Positions 1 through 7,983 of a DNA stretch of 13,444 nucleotides are shown here, piece after piece. This DNA is from JAKAGE01 sp035541415 (GTDB lineage: Bacteria > Patescibacteriota > Minisyncoccia > UBA6257 > 2-01-FULL-56-20), in assembly GCA_035541415.1 (NCBI GenBank), contig DATKNI010000004.1, positions 1 through 13,444 of the forward strand, read 5' to 3'. Numbering within the stretch: the first letter of the stretch is position 1; each line of letters starts with the position of its first letter. The position numbers and the translations under genes are program-made. Under the pieces are notes generated by a model. It was not told the origin of the DNA and searched no databases. It was given only the letters and a program-made list of their open reading frames with translations.

Positions 1-2
1 CC

Positions 3-83
3 TTAGGTTCAAATGACGTTGAGACCGGTGACGGCGGAAGCAACAATTACGTTTACGAGCAAGGTACGCAGTTGAGCCTGTAA
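3..83 (+). CDS. C-terminal end of an unidentified protein (partial)
   Basis: An open frame runs in from the left edge and stops with TAA at 81-83, giving 26 residues ending in GTQLSL. The visible tail is rich in Gly, Asn, Ser and acidic residues with no charged cluster or membrane segment, which suits a surface or secreted protein tail, but this is too little to identify a family. The stop is followed 11 bases later by a strong intrinsic terminator, which supports this being the real end of a + strand gene. No function can be assigned. Confidence 0.55.
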   Translation, partial: LGSNDVETGDGGSNNYVYEQGTQLSL

Positions 84-94
84 GAAGAGAAAAG

Positions 95-119
95 AAAACG
101 CCCCGAAAGGGGCGTTTTT
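95..119 (+). terminator. Rho-independent terminator
   Basis: A perfect 10-bp stem (95-104 with 109-118) closes a GAAA tetraloop at 105-108. The stem has a GC-rich core (CGCCCC/GGGGCG) and ends in a run of five T (115-119). It lies 11 bases after the stop of the upstream gene and separates it from the secreted peptidase gene. The left arm is A-rich, so it could also work on the other strand. Confidence 0.92.
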
Positions 120-153
120 AATAATAAAGATAAAGAAAAGATAAAGAATATCA

Positions 154-1926
154 ATGACAAAAAACATCATTATTCTTGGAATGGTGGCTCTTGTATGCTT
201 GGCGAACGTTGCAATAGCGTATGGTCCATCGACTTGGGGTTGGCAGGAGGGAGGGGGAATTATTACTGCTTACGAGGGAGGCACCATATCGGGCGCTAAT
301 TTCTTATATGTTCAATGCACTGGCTATAACTTAACAGGGGATTATATTTCCTTGTGGAACCTTGTCTCTGACTACGATAACGCCATTCCGCTCGTCCCCT
401 ATGCTAATGGTTGGTATACATTTTCCACGAATTCTAATGATAATCAGATGGCAACTGCGCGTTTCCAAAATGCATCTACAGGTTATCTAGGGGGAGATCA
501 GCTTGGAAATATCTGTGGTTCAAACCAGATTGTGATTCAAGATTTTGCTCCTTCAGTCGGCCCTTTGGCGCAATACAAATCCGATGCAACTACCACCATT
601 GGAGCAGGAGGCATCACCACGGAAACGACCTTGGTTTTTAGTGGATTGCTCAATGCAACCAATACAAGCAGTACTTTGCAATTGCAAATTGAAATTCAAC
701 CCTCGAGCACGCCTTTCAGTAATATCCCAAATGTGACAAGCAGTGCTTCTGTTTTGCCCGGGAAAATTGCCACGACCACGTATTATGGAATAGTCCCTCG
801 GGAAGTTGGTTCAAACGGCCAATTTCATTGGCAGGCGAGAACAATAGATAACACCGGAATAACTTCGACCTGGCAGATTTTTGGACCGAATGCCACCGGG
901 ACAGATTTCATAATCAATACAATTCCTCTTTACACGCAAAACACCTCAACGTATCCATCGCTTTCTGCGACAACAGGCACTGCCTGGTGGGCTCCTCAGC
1001 ACTTAGACAATATTGCAACGAATAGCATTGCAGGATTCGGTTGTGCTATCACATCCGTAGTTATGGATCTTCGTTCCATGGGGATTACGACTGCTTCGAG
1101 TAGCCACGCAAGCAGCACAGATGTTAATCCTGGGAATATCAATGATTGGTTGGAAAATTACAACAATACTTCGACTGGACCCGGTTATGCTCCTGGAGGA
1201 TTACTTAATTGGCTGGATGTTCCTTACTATAGTCAAACTCCATCGGGTACATTTACGGTTACCTATAACCAATCCCAAGATTTCATAGGGTCTCCATCAA
1301 GTAGCTGGGTGGCTAAGTGGCTTAATTATTCGGCGACCGCAACTGTTCCGGTTATCTTCACCGAACCGACAACTACAACTTCAAGTGTTATTCATTTTAT
1401 CGTTGCAACTGGGTATGCCGTAAATAAGGCAACAACTACCTATACCATTCGAGACCCTTTCTATTACGACACAATGTACTTGAATCAAAATACCTCGACA
1501 AACGCACATAATTACAGCAACGTATTCAGAGCCGCTCACGTATTCGAACCGACATCCACAACGATACTGCCTCTATATGTGGAATATATAATTGACGGAG
1601 CCCACACACTCTTAATTACAGATCCGACCGGAAAACGTTTGGGTGTTGATCCTGTTACGGGAACTTCTTACAACGAGATAGCCCAAGGCAGCGAGGATGA
1701 TTCTCAGGCAGGAGCACGCTTCCTGGCAATCTATACTCCCGTAGCTGGCAAGTATGCGCTTATGGTTGGGGGAAAGGGCAGATATCATCTAGAAAGTTTC
1801 GTGGCGGATGGAAGACATCGACCAATTCCTCAGATTCTTACTGGGATTTTAAATTCTGGATCTACTGATCTGTATCATCAGAATTATAGTCCCATAAATA
1901 TCCAAGGGAGCACTCTTCAGCAATAA
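154..1926 (+). CDS. Secreted C39-like cysteine peptidase with Ig/FN3-like domain
   Basis: 590 residues. Residues 1-22 form a signal peptide (K3, hydrophobic core, A-I-A before the likely cut at 22/23), so the protein is predicted to be exported. Residues about 23-120 are beta-rich with two Cys that might pair. Residues about 125-250 resemble an FN3/Ig-like module (LQIEIQPSSTPF, then HWQARTIDNTG). From about 257 a papain-like domain of the C39_2 type follows: Gln262 in IPLYTQ (oxyanion Gln), Cys297 in GFGCAITSVVMDL, His414 in VIHFIVATGYA and Asp434 in TIRDP, in the family's order and spacing. A C-terminal beta domain holds ITDPTGKRLGVDPVTGTSYNEI. Likely role: cutting peptides or proteins outside the cell; the substrate is unknown. 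Five 60-base rows I counted here average about 40% GC, against 52-65% in rows from the pilus genes, so it may be a later acquisition or under different selection. The leader before ATG 154 is A/G-rich, with the 10-mer AGATAAAGAA repeated at 128-137 and 139-148; I see no clear -10 box or Shine-Dalgarno. The family call is good; the activity is inferred. Confidence 0.8.
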   Translation: MTKNIIILGMVALVCLANVAIAYGPSTWGWQEGGGIITAYEGGTISGANFLYVQCTGYNLTGDYISLWNLVSDYDNAIPLVPYANGWYTFSTNSNDNQMATARFQNASTGYLGGDQLGNICGSNQIVIQDFAPSVGPLAQYKSDATTTIGAGGITTETTLVFSGLLNATNTSSTLQLQIEIQPSSTPFSNIPNVTSSASVLPGKIATTTYYGIVPREVGSNGQFHWQARTIDNTGITSTWQIFGPNATGTDFIINTIPLYTQNTSTYPSLSATTGTAWWAPQHLDNIATNSIAGFGCAITSVVMDLRSMGITTASSSHASSTDVNPGNINDWLENYNNTSTGPGYAPGGLLNWLDVPYYSQTPSGTFTVTYNQSQDFIGSPSSSWVAKWLNYSATATVPVIFTEPTTTTSSVIHFIVATGYAVNKATTTYTIRDPFYYDTMYLNQNTSTNAHNYSNVFRAAHVFEPTSTTILPLYVEYIIDGAHTLLITDPTGKRLGVDPVTGTSYNEIAQGSEDDSQAGARFLAIYTPVAGKYALMVGGKGRYHLESFVADGRHRPIPQILTGILNSGSTDLYHQNYSPINIQGSTLQQ

Positions 1927-1960
1927 AGGTAATTCGGAGCGCCGCGGGCTGTGTTTTGTG

Positions 1961-1969
1961 TGATAAACT
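1961..1969 (+). promoter_or_regulatory. Extended -10 promoter for pilB
   Basis: TG-A-TAAACT matches the extended -10 pattern TGnTATAAT at 4 of 6 hexamer positions. It ends 7 bases before ATG 1977, so transcription would begin at or next to the start codon. No good -35 is visible. It is the weakest member of the promoter set seen in this window. Confidence 0.45.
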
Positions 1970-1976
1970 ATACATA

Positions 1977-3698
1977 ATGGCAGCACGGCTTCCGTTACCG
2001 GCAGATGAAATCAAGCGTCTTCTCGTGAGCGAAGGCTTTATTGACGACGCCCGGTTTGAGGCGTACCGCGAAGAAGCTGACCGCAAGAGCCAAAGCGTCA
2101 TCGACATTCTTGTTTCGGAAAAAGTGGTTGCGGCCAATTATCTGAACGGCATCATCGCCAAGGAGCTCAATGTGTCGATCGTGGACTTCAATAAGCTCAG
2201 CATGGATTCGAAGATCGTGAAGCTGCTTCCCGAAGATATCGCTCGACAGCGGCAGGTGATTGTGTTCAACAAAGAAGCGGACGGGTCGTTCGACGTGGCG
2301 ATGATCGATCCCTCGGATCTTGAGACGCTCGAGTTTTTGGAACAGCGCCTCAAAGGGCGCATCCATCCGTTCCTTGCGACATCAGACGATTTGAACCGCG
2401 GCTTTTCGGTGTACGGTTACGAGCTCGGGCAGGATTTCAAAAAGATAATCGAAGACAATGTCCGCGCTTCGCTCATGAACCAGGCGCAGGACGTCGCCGA
2501 AGCTGCGGGACAGCTCCCGATCGTTGGCATCGTGGATAATATTCTTTCCTACGCCATCGCGTCGCGCGCGTCTGATATCCACATCGAGATCCTCGAGGAG
2601 TCGACCTACATCCGGTACCGCATCGACGGCATTTTGTATGAGATCATGAATGTGACAAAGTCGATCCACCCGGCGCTCGTTGCGCGCATCAAATTGCTTG
2701 CCGGCCTCAAGATCGACGAACATTTTGTGCCGCAGGACGGACGCTTCCGCTATCAAATCGCAAACCAGACGATCGACGTTCGCGTTTCGGTGATGCCGAC
2801 GTTCTACGGCGAAAAAGTGGAAATGCGCTTGCTTGACGCTTCGCAGAAGCCGCTCTCGCTCGAAGAGCTCGGGCTTGCGCCGGACGACGCGCGAAAAGTT
2901 GCCGACAACATCAAGAAAGCATACGGCATGATCATCTCCTGCGGTCCGACCGGTTCCGGTAAGACGACGACGCTCTACACGCTCATGAACATGCTGAACC
3001 GGCCGCAGGTGAACGTGACGACGATCGAAGATCCGATCGAATACAACATGCGCTACATCAACCAGACGCAGATCAATCCGCAAGCGGGCATTACGTTTGC
3101 CTCGGGACTGCGCGCCCTGCTCCGCCAAGATCCGAACATCATTATGGTCGGTGAAATCCGCGACGCCGAGACTGCTGAAATCGCCGTGCAATCGGCCCTC
3201 ACCGGCCACTTGCTCTTGTCTTCGCTCCATACGAACGATGCGCCGACGGCCATTCCGCGGTTCTTCGACCTCAAAATCCCGCCGTTCCTCGTGAGCTCCG
3301 TTTTGAATCTCATCATCGCCCAGCGTCTTGTCCGGAAAATCTGCCAGACCTGCGCCTTTTCGTATGAATCCGATCCGAACACCCAGCAAATCGTGGAAGG
3401 CCAGCTCAAAGAACTCGGGATCATGGTGAAGAGCATGAAAATCCCGCACATTTTGTATCGCGGCAAAGGTTGTTCGGTGTGCGGCCTGACCGGCTATCGC
3501 GGCCGCCTTGGCATTTATGAGGTGATGGAAGTGAATGAGAAAGTGCGCGCGGCTATCACGCAGCCGAACTTCAGCCTGGAAGATCTCCGCATTTCCGCCC
3601 GCGATGCCGGCATGAAGACGATGTTCGAGGACGGTCTCCGCAAAGTAGAATTGGCACTTACGACGCTCGAAGAGGTCTTACGCGTTATCAGAGAATAG
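1977..3698 (+). CDS. pilB: Type IV pilus assembly ATPase PilB (GspE family)
   Basis: The cytoplasmic hexameric ATPase that drives pilin polymerisation. 573 residues from ATG 1977; the frame stays open to a TTG at 1956, but ATG 1977 sits 7 bases after a -10-like box and leads into a plausible N-terminus. An MshEN/T2SSE N-terminal domain covers about 45-150. The RecA-like ATPase has Walker A GPTGSGKTT at 323-331, an Asp box around TTIEDPIEYNM, Walker B IIMVGEIRDAE with Glu393, and the His box LLLSSLHTNDA. A four-Cys zinc site (C456-x2-C459 and C499-x2-C502) is the normal GspE/PilB insertion. All motifs are intact and the length is usual for PilB. The zinc site and MshEN domain favour an assembly ATPase over the retraction ATPase PilT. 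It heads the pilus cluster; pilC follows after 38 bases with its own promoter. Confidence 0.96.
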   Translation: MAARLPLPADEIKRLLVSEGFIDDARFEAYREEADRKSQSVIDILVSEKVVAANYLNGIIAKELNVSIVDFNKLSMDSKIVKLLPEDIARQRQVIVFNKEADGSFDVAMIDPSDLETLEFLEQRLKGRIHPFLATSDDLNRGFSVYGYELGQDFKKIIEDNVRASLMNQAQDVAEAAGQLPIVGIVDNILSYAIASRASDIHIEILEESTYIRYRIDGILYEIMNVTKSIHPALVARIKLLAGLKIDEHFVPQDGRFRYQIANQTIDVRVSVMPTFYGEKVEMRLLDASQKPLSLEELGLAPDDARKVADNIKKAYGMIISCGPTGSGKTTTLYTLMNMLNRPQVNVTTIEDPIEYNMRYINQTQINPQAGITFASGLRALLRQDPNIIMVGEIRDAETAEIAVQSALTGHLLLSSLHTNDAPTAIPRFFDLKIPPFLVSSVLNLIIAQRLVRKICQTCAFSYESDPNTQQIVEGQLKELGIMVKSMKIPHILYRGKGCSVCGLTGYRGRLGIYEVMEVNEKVRAAITQPNFSLEDLRISARDAGMKTMFEDGLRKVELALTTLEEVLRVIRE

Positions 3699-3720
3699 AA
3701 AATCTCTGGAAAGATTTTCT
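3697..3720 (+). other. AT-rich hairpin overlapping the pilB stop
   Basis: A perfect 9-bp inverted repeat (3697-3705 with 3712-3720) with a 6-base loop. It begins inside the pilB TAG stop and ends one base before the pilC extended -10 box. The stem is mostly A/T and has no clean T-run after it, so it is at best a weak terminator; it may instead modulate the boundary between the two genes. Confidence 0.5.
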
Positions 3721-3729
3721 TGCTATAAT
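3721..3729 (+). promoter_or_regulatory. Extended -10 promoter for pilC
   Basis: TG-C-TATAAT is a perfect extended -10 element. It ends 7 bases before ATG 3737, predicting a start of transcription at or beside the A of the start codon. An AAAGGT lies in the 7-base gap and looks like a Shine-Dalgarno, but it would mostly precede the predicted transcript start; it could serve transcripts reading through from pilB. Confidence 0.8.
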
Positions 3730-3736
3730 AAAGGTA

Positions 3737-4939
3737 ATGCTTTTTCACTACGTCGCTGCTGATACAACGGGGAAGCTGATCGACGGCGAGTTTGAGGGGA
3801 ATGTGCTGAACGACGTTCTCCGTTATCTTGCCGGCAAGGAGCTCCGCCCCATTTCCGTCAAAGCGCTTGGCAGGGAAAAGACCGGGTTTGCGCTCTTTGG
3901 CGGGATTACGGTGGAGGACAAAGTTTTCCTCACCAAATATCTCGCGCTCATGCTCAAGGTTGGCACCGACCTCTTGTCGGCCATCAATATTTTGATTGCC
4001 GATTTTGACAAGCCAGCCGTGCGGAATTTCCTCCTCGAAGTCCGCGACAGCCTCACGCGTGGCCAGCCGTTCTACGAAGCGTTCTCGCGGCATCCCAAAG
4101 AATTTTCGCCGACTTTCATCAGCCTTGTGAAAGCCGCTGAGGCTTCCGGAAATCTCCAAAAAACATTCGACGAGCTGAGCGTCTCGCTCGAGAAAGAAGC
4201 GGAGCTTCGGAGCAAAGTGAAGTCCGCGCTCATTTATCCGATCATCCTCATGATCGCCGCGTTCGGCATCATCGTATTCCTGGTCACGTTCGCCTTGCCG
4301 AAAGTGGCGGGCGTGTTTTCGAACAGCGGCATCAATCCGCCGCTTTTCTCGCAGATCGTGCTCACGACCGGCCTTTTCCTCGGCGCGAACATTTGGTCGA
4401 TCAGCATCGGACTCGTCGTCGTTATCGCCGGCAGCGTCATCGCGGTGCGGAGCACCGAACCGGGAAAACGCGCGTTTGAAAAAATCTTGATACACCTGCC
4501 GGTCATCCGCGGCATATACCAGCAAATCGCCATGCAGCGCATGGCAAGCACGATGAGCTCGCTTATGAAAGCCGGCCTTCCTATCGTCCAGACCATAACC
4601 GTGGCGTCGGAAACCGTGGGCGTCCGGGATTATCGCGACGCGCTGGTGCGCATCGCAAACGACGGCCTCACGAAAGGCCTCACGATCGGCGAAGCGTTCA
4701 AGCAAGAGCCGGTGTTTCCCAAGATGGTTTCAAACCTGATCGCCATTTCGGAAAAAGCCGGGCACATTGAGGAGGTGCTTGATACGCTTTCCGACTTTTA
4801 TAGCGCGAACATCGATGCAAGCGTGAAAGCGGCCGTATCGCTCCTCGAGCCCGTGATGCTGCTCACGCTTGGTATCGTTGTCGCTACCATTGCGCTATCA
4901 ATTATCGTCCCAATCTACCAGCTCACCACCCAGTTCTGA
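3737..4939 (+). CDS. pilC: Type IV pilus inner-membrane platform protein PilC (GspF family)
   Basis: 400 residues, the usual length. PilC/GspF is the polytopic inner-membrane protein that the PilB ATPase rotates or displaces to insert pilins into the growing fibre. It has the family's double layout: a short N-terminal cytoplasmic region (FHYVAADTTGKLIDGEF), a first T2SSF domain at about 65-165 (with KAAEASGNLQKTFDELS), membrane segments near 164-188 and 207-237, a second T2SSF domain from about 268 (with SEKAGHIEEVLDTLSDFY) and a C-terminal membrane segment at about 373-396. The paired E-x-[SA]-G-x-[LI] signatures are clear. The start at 3737 is supported by the promoter 7 bases upstream and by a typical GspF N-terminus. 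The stop overlaps the next start as TGATG, so the following prepilin gene is probably translationally coupled. Confidence 0.95.
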   Translation: MLFHYVAADTTGKLIDGEFEGNVLNDVLRYLAGKELRPISVKALGREKTGFALFGGITVEDKVFLTKYLALMLKVGTDLLSAINILIADFDKPAVRNFLLEVRDSLTRGQPFYEAFSRHPKEFSPTFISLVKAAEASGNLQKTFDELSVSLEKEAELRSKVKSALIYPIILMIAAFGIIVFLVTFALPKVAGVFSNSGINPPLFSQIVLTTGLFLGANIWSISIGLVVVIAGSVIAVRSTEPGKRAFEKILIHLPVIRGIYQQIAMQRMASTMSSLMKAGLPIVQTITVASETVGVRDYRDALVRIANDGLTKGLTIGEAFKQEPVFPKMVSNLIAISEKAGHIEEVLDTLSDFYSANIDASVKAAVSLLEPVMLLTLGIVVATIALSIIVPIYQLTTQF

Positions 4940-7900
4940 TGACGTCCATGCGAAAAGGGCAGTCGATGGTGGAAGTTCTTGTCGCCGTCGCGATCGGCGC
5001 GTTTCTCGTGGGCGCCGCCGCCGGGCTCATTGCGCCGGCGCTCAAATCAAGCGACCAGGTCGCCCAGGTGCAGGTTGGTGCAGCTCTTGGCACGGAACTC
5101 CTGAATAATGTCCGGGTTTGGGCGGAAAGCAACTGGCATGATTTTTTGAATCTTTCGACTGGAACGGCCTACCGTTATTATCTCGTGACCGGTTCATCTC
5201 CCTTTATCGTGGCCGATGGCAGCGAGGATATCGTCACGAGCAACGGCGTGTACTCCCGTTATTTTTACGTGAGTGATGTGTACCGCGACGGAACGGGGAA
5301 TATAACGACGAGCGGGGGAACCTATGATCCGTCCACGAAGCAGGTTACGGCGGTGTACAGCCTTTTGAATGAGCACGGCGGCACGGGCGCAATATGGAAC
5401 GTTGGTTCTGCGAATTCGACCACCCAGGGACCCGCGCCGTCTTTTGTCTGGGGCAACACGCTGTATGCGGTTTCCCTGCCTGACGGCCTTATGTATTTCA
5501 GCCCGATCGCGGCGACCGGTTCCATCGGTCCCGCGTGGTACAGCACGACAACACCGCTCACGGATGTCGGCGGCGGCGCGGCTGAATACAACGGCTACGC
5601 ATATATTACGGCGCTCGGTGGCGCGGTGCCGCCCACGCCGAGCACGACGGTATGGTATGCCAAGCTGAGTCCAACGCTCGGCGTCAGCGGCTCATGGGCC
5701 ACGACGACGCCGCTTTCCTCCGCGCTCGGCGGCGCCATCGTCGAAGCCTACAACGGTTATTTGTATGCGATCGGAGGCATCGATGTCACTCAAAATCCGA
5801 CGACGACCGTTCTCTTTGCTCCCATTAAAAACAATGGTTCGATTGGCGCATGGAGCTCCACGTCGCCCTTGCCGGCGACGAATGTCGCCCATGGCCCGCC
5901 TGACGTGACGGTCTTTTACAATAAAAATGTTTATTTTGTTGCCGGCATAGATGCAGCGACAACGAGTGCGTGGTACGCCCCCATCAATACCACCGGTTCC
6001 CTTGGCGCATGGACGTCCACCATCCCATTGCCGAACGCCTACATCCGTTCCGGCATTGCTGCGACCGGAGGGTACTTCTATATCGTGGGCGGCGGCAATG
6101 TGAACTTCATCACGTCAACGGTGTATTCGGCGGCGATTGCTCCATCCGGCGCCCTCACGTCGTGGCAGGTCCAGGGGAGTCTCCCTTCGGCAATCGGCGG
6201 AAGCTGGGCGGTTGCGAATAATTTTTTCCTGTACGACGTCGGCGGATTCAATGCAACGTCGAATAACAGCTGGAGCTCCACGCTGTATTACACGAATTTC
6301 GTCACGTATGGATTCAGCGCAGTAAGTTCGAGCATGTCGACGTATGTAAGCCGCAACCGCAACGTGGGCTACACGCAGGCAGACTGGTCCGGCGGATCCG
6401 GCCAGACGGGGCCCGCGACAACCGCGAATTCAAAATTTTCGACATCCACCGGAATAAATTATTCCGTCCCGGGGGCCTTGAGTCTTTCGTTCTCGCAATT
6501 TGCAGGCACGGTGACATCGTCCTTTGTGCAAGTCACAACGAGCAGCATCGCGGCCGGAACAAGCACCCAAGCGGTATTCGGATCAAATCTGGCCGCAAGC
6601 GACACGCTGGTCGTTGCCGCGCGATGGACCGGCAATCAAGGCGCAACGATTCTCGCGAGCGACGTGCAGGGAAATCATTTCAATTCGATCACCGGAGTTT
6701 TGGATGATGCCGATGGCACAACCGGCGTGGAATTATGGTATGCGACGGGCACGACTGCGGGAGCCGATGGGGTGCGCATCCGCTCGAACGTGAGCCAGCA
6801 GATCTCGGTACAGGCTTTTGAATATAAAAATATGCAGAACTCCACGCTCGACGCCTGGGCGTGGAATACGTCGAGCACCGGCACCGCGCTCGATTCCGGG
6901 GCGACGACGACATCGTACTCGAATGATTTGGTGTTCGGTTTTGGAATGACCGGCGCGACAACGCTTTTGCCCGGATCGGGATTTACCGCGCGCGCGATCA
7001 ACGGCCCAACGCTTTCAGAAGATGAGATTGTCTCGACCGCGGGAAGCTACGATACGACGATGACCCAGGATTCGGCCAATAATTGGCTCATGGTCCAGGC
7101 GGATTTTCCGCTTGCCGGCGCCGCGGCGAGCTCGCCGAATATCAGCTCAAGCACATCCCAGCACTGGGCATGGAACGACACGATCGGCTGGATTGATTTC
7201 TACGGGACAAATTCCGTGATTGTGAACGGCAGCGGCTTGCAGGGATATGCGAGTTCCTCGGCCGGAGATATTTCGATTGACTGCCACACGACGCGCAATG
7301 GCAACATCTGCAATGGCACGAATAATTACCAGGTGAAGAACGACGGCTTCGGCGACCTCGGCGGTTGGGCGTGGAACGACCAGTATGGATGGATATCGTT
7401 TTTCTGGGGCAATGCTTCGGCGAGCTCGACCGCGACGACGACGGCAACGTGCCAGAGCTATGGAAATTATTGCGGCGTCTACATCGACAACAACGGCGTG
7501 TTCCATGGATACGCGTGGAACGACACGATCGGCTGGATCAGTTTCAATAACTGCGACGTGGTGAGCGGCTGCAGAGGTTCTTCATATGACGTGGTGACGT
7601 CGTGGATACCGGCCACCGCGTACGGCTCGCTTGATTCGACGATTTATGATACGGGCGTTGCGGCGGGAACCCAACTCAATTCGGTGCTGTGGCAGGGGAA
7701 CCTTCCCGCGGGCGCGAGCGTGGGATTCCAATTCGCCGTGAGCAATGCTTCGAGCGGTCCGTGGAACTACGAGGGGCCAAGCGGGGATGGGACCACGTGG
7801 TACACGGTGAATCCGGGCGTATCGCGAAGCGTGGATTATTCGCTCTTTAACGGATTCCGGTATTTCCGCTATCGCATGGGAATGTGGCAAGGACTTGGCA

Positions 7901-7956
7901 ACGGCGCGTCGTCGTCGCCCACGATCGGCAGGATCAATATCAATTGGAGTCCGTGA
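4939..7956 (+). CDS. Giant modular prepilin with beta-propeller (candidate pilus-tip adhesin)
   Basis: 1005 residues. It begins with a class III (prepilin) signal: basic R5-K6, cleavage site G7|Q8, Glu12 at mature position 5, then a hydrophobic helix to about 32, so a type IV prepilin peptidase should process it. Met4 (4948) is an alternative start. Residues about 140-455 hold five kelch-like units starting near 182, 236, 290, 342 and 393 (51-54 residue steps), each with a W/Y-x-A-P-I strand, G-S-x-G-A-W, P-L-P and Y-x-Y-x-x-G-G; flanking half-units could close a six-bladed propeller. Residues about 515-730 look like a beta-sandwich. W-A-W-N-D-x-x-G-W-I-[SD]-F repeats start at 743, 810 and 858. 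A C-terminal beta domain (about 890-1005) has LNSVLWQG and ends RININWSP; I recall similar tails from patescibacterial surface proteins. It is far larger than ordinary pilins, so a tip or adhesive role is inferred. The start overlaps the pilC stop. Function is not proven. Confidence 0.82.
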   Translation: MTSMRKGQSMVEVLVAVAIGAFLVGAAAGLIAPALKSSDQVAQVQVGAALGTELLNNVRVWAESNWHDFLNLSTGTAYRYYLVTGSSPFIVADGSEDIVTSNGVYSRYFYVSDVYRDGTGNITTSGGTYDPSTKQVTAVYSLLNEHGGTGAIWNVGSANSTTQGPAPSFVWGNTLYAVSLPDGLMYFSPIAATGSIGPAWYSTTTPLTDVGGGAAEYNGYAYITALGGAVPPTPSTTVWYAKLSPTLGVSGSWATTTPLSSALGGAIVEAYNGYLYAIGGIDVTQNPTTTVLFAPIKNNGSIGAWSSTSPLPATNVAHGPPDVTVFYNKNVYFVAGIDAATTSAWYAPINTTGSLGAWTSTIPLPNAYIRSGIAATGGYFYIVGGGNVNFITSTVYSAAIAPSGALTSWQVQGSLPSAIGGSWAVANNFFLYDVGGFNATSNNSWSSTLYYTNFVTYGFSAVSSSMSTYVSRNRNVGYTQADWSGGSGQTGPATTANSKFSTSTGINYSVPGALSLSFSQFAGTVTSSFVQVTTSSIAAGTSTQAVFGSNLAASDTLVVAARWTGNQGATILASDVQGNHFNSITGVLDDADGTTGVELWYATGTTAGADGVRIRSNVSQQISVQAFEYKNMQNSTLDAWAWNTSSTGTALDSGATTTSYSNDLVFGFGMTGATTLLPGSGFTARAINGPTLSEDEIVSTAGSYDTTMTQDSANNWLMVQADFPLAGAAASSPNISSSTSQHWAWNDTIGWIDFYGTNSVIVNGSGLQGYASSSAGDISIDCHTTRNGNICNGTNNYQVKNDGFGDLGGWAWNDQYGWISFFWGNASASSTATTTATCQSYGNYCGVYIDNNGVFHGYAWNDTIGWISFNNCDVVSGCRGSSYDVVTSWIPATAYGSLDSTIYDTGVAAGTQLNSVLWQGNLPAGASVGFQFAVSNASSGPWNYEGPSGDGTTWYTVNPGVSRSVDYSLFNGFRYFRYRMGMWQGLGNGASSSPTIGRININWSP
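7171..7193 (+). repeat. 23-bp exact direct repeat, copy 1
   Basis: This stretch encodes W-N-D-T-I-G-W in the first W-A-W-N-D repeat of the giant prepilin. It is identical base for base to 7516-7538. The copies start 345 bases apart, a multiple of three, so recombination between them would remove 115 residues without a frameshift. Confidence 0.85.
7516..7538 (+). repeat. 23-bp exact direct repeat, copy 2
   Basis: Identical to 7171-7193 and located in the third W-A-W-N-D repeat of the same gene. The middle repeat (from 7366) encodes a similar motif with different codons (W-N-D-Q-Y-G-W), so the first and third units are the closest pair. Confidence 0.85.
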
Positions 7957-7968
7957 CGAGAAAGCGTG

Positions 7969-7977
7969 TGATAGAAT
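7969..7977 (+). promoter_or_regulatory. Extended -10 promoter for the PilX-like gene
   Basis: TG-A-TAGAAT matches the extended -10 element with 5 of 6 hexamer bases. It ends 6 bases before GTG 7984, so the transcript would start at the start codon. It lies in the 27-base gap after the giant prepilin gene; no -35 is seen. Confidence 0.65.
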
Positions 7978-7983
7978 GATTAT

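Noticed and set aside
184..200. Lipoprotein signal (A-L-V-C) in the secreted peptidase
   Set aside because: Cys15 is preceded by Val, not Gly, Ala or Ser, and lies inside the hydrophobic core. A-I-A at 20-22 is a better signal peptidase I site.
2382..3449. A 355-codon minus-strand open frame opposite pilB
   Set aside because: It is the antisense shadow of the ATPase core, rich in Arg, Asp, Val and His, with no recognisable domain and no promoter-start arrangement.
3730..3736. AAAGGT as the ribosome site of pilC
   Set aside because: It lies between the -10 box and the ATG, so it would mostly be absent from the predicted transcript. It may matter only for read-through messages from pilB.
3515..4705. 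A 396-codon open frame on the minus strand opposite pilB/pilC
   Set aside because: It lies antisense to a clear pilC with all family motifs. Its protein is an Arg/Asp/His-rich low-quality sequence, as expected from the mirrored frame of GC-rich coding DNA.
5485..6300. Regular repeats in the prepilin gene as a CRISPR or tandem DNA repeat
   Set aside because: The periodicity (about 51-54 codons) is in the protein; the DNA of the units differs too much and the reading frame is open throughout, which fits kelch-like blades.
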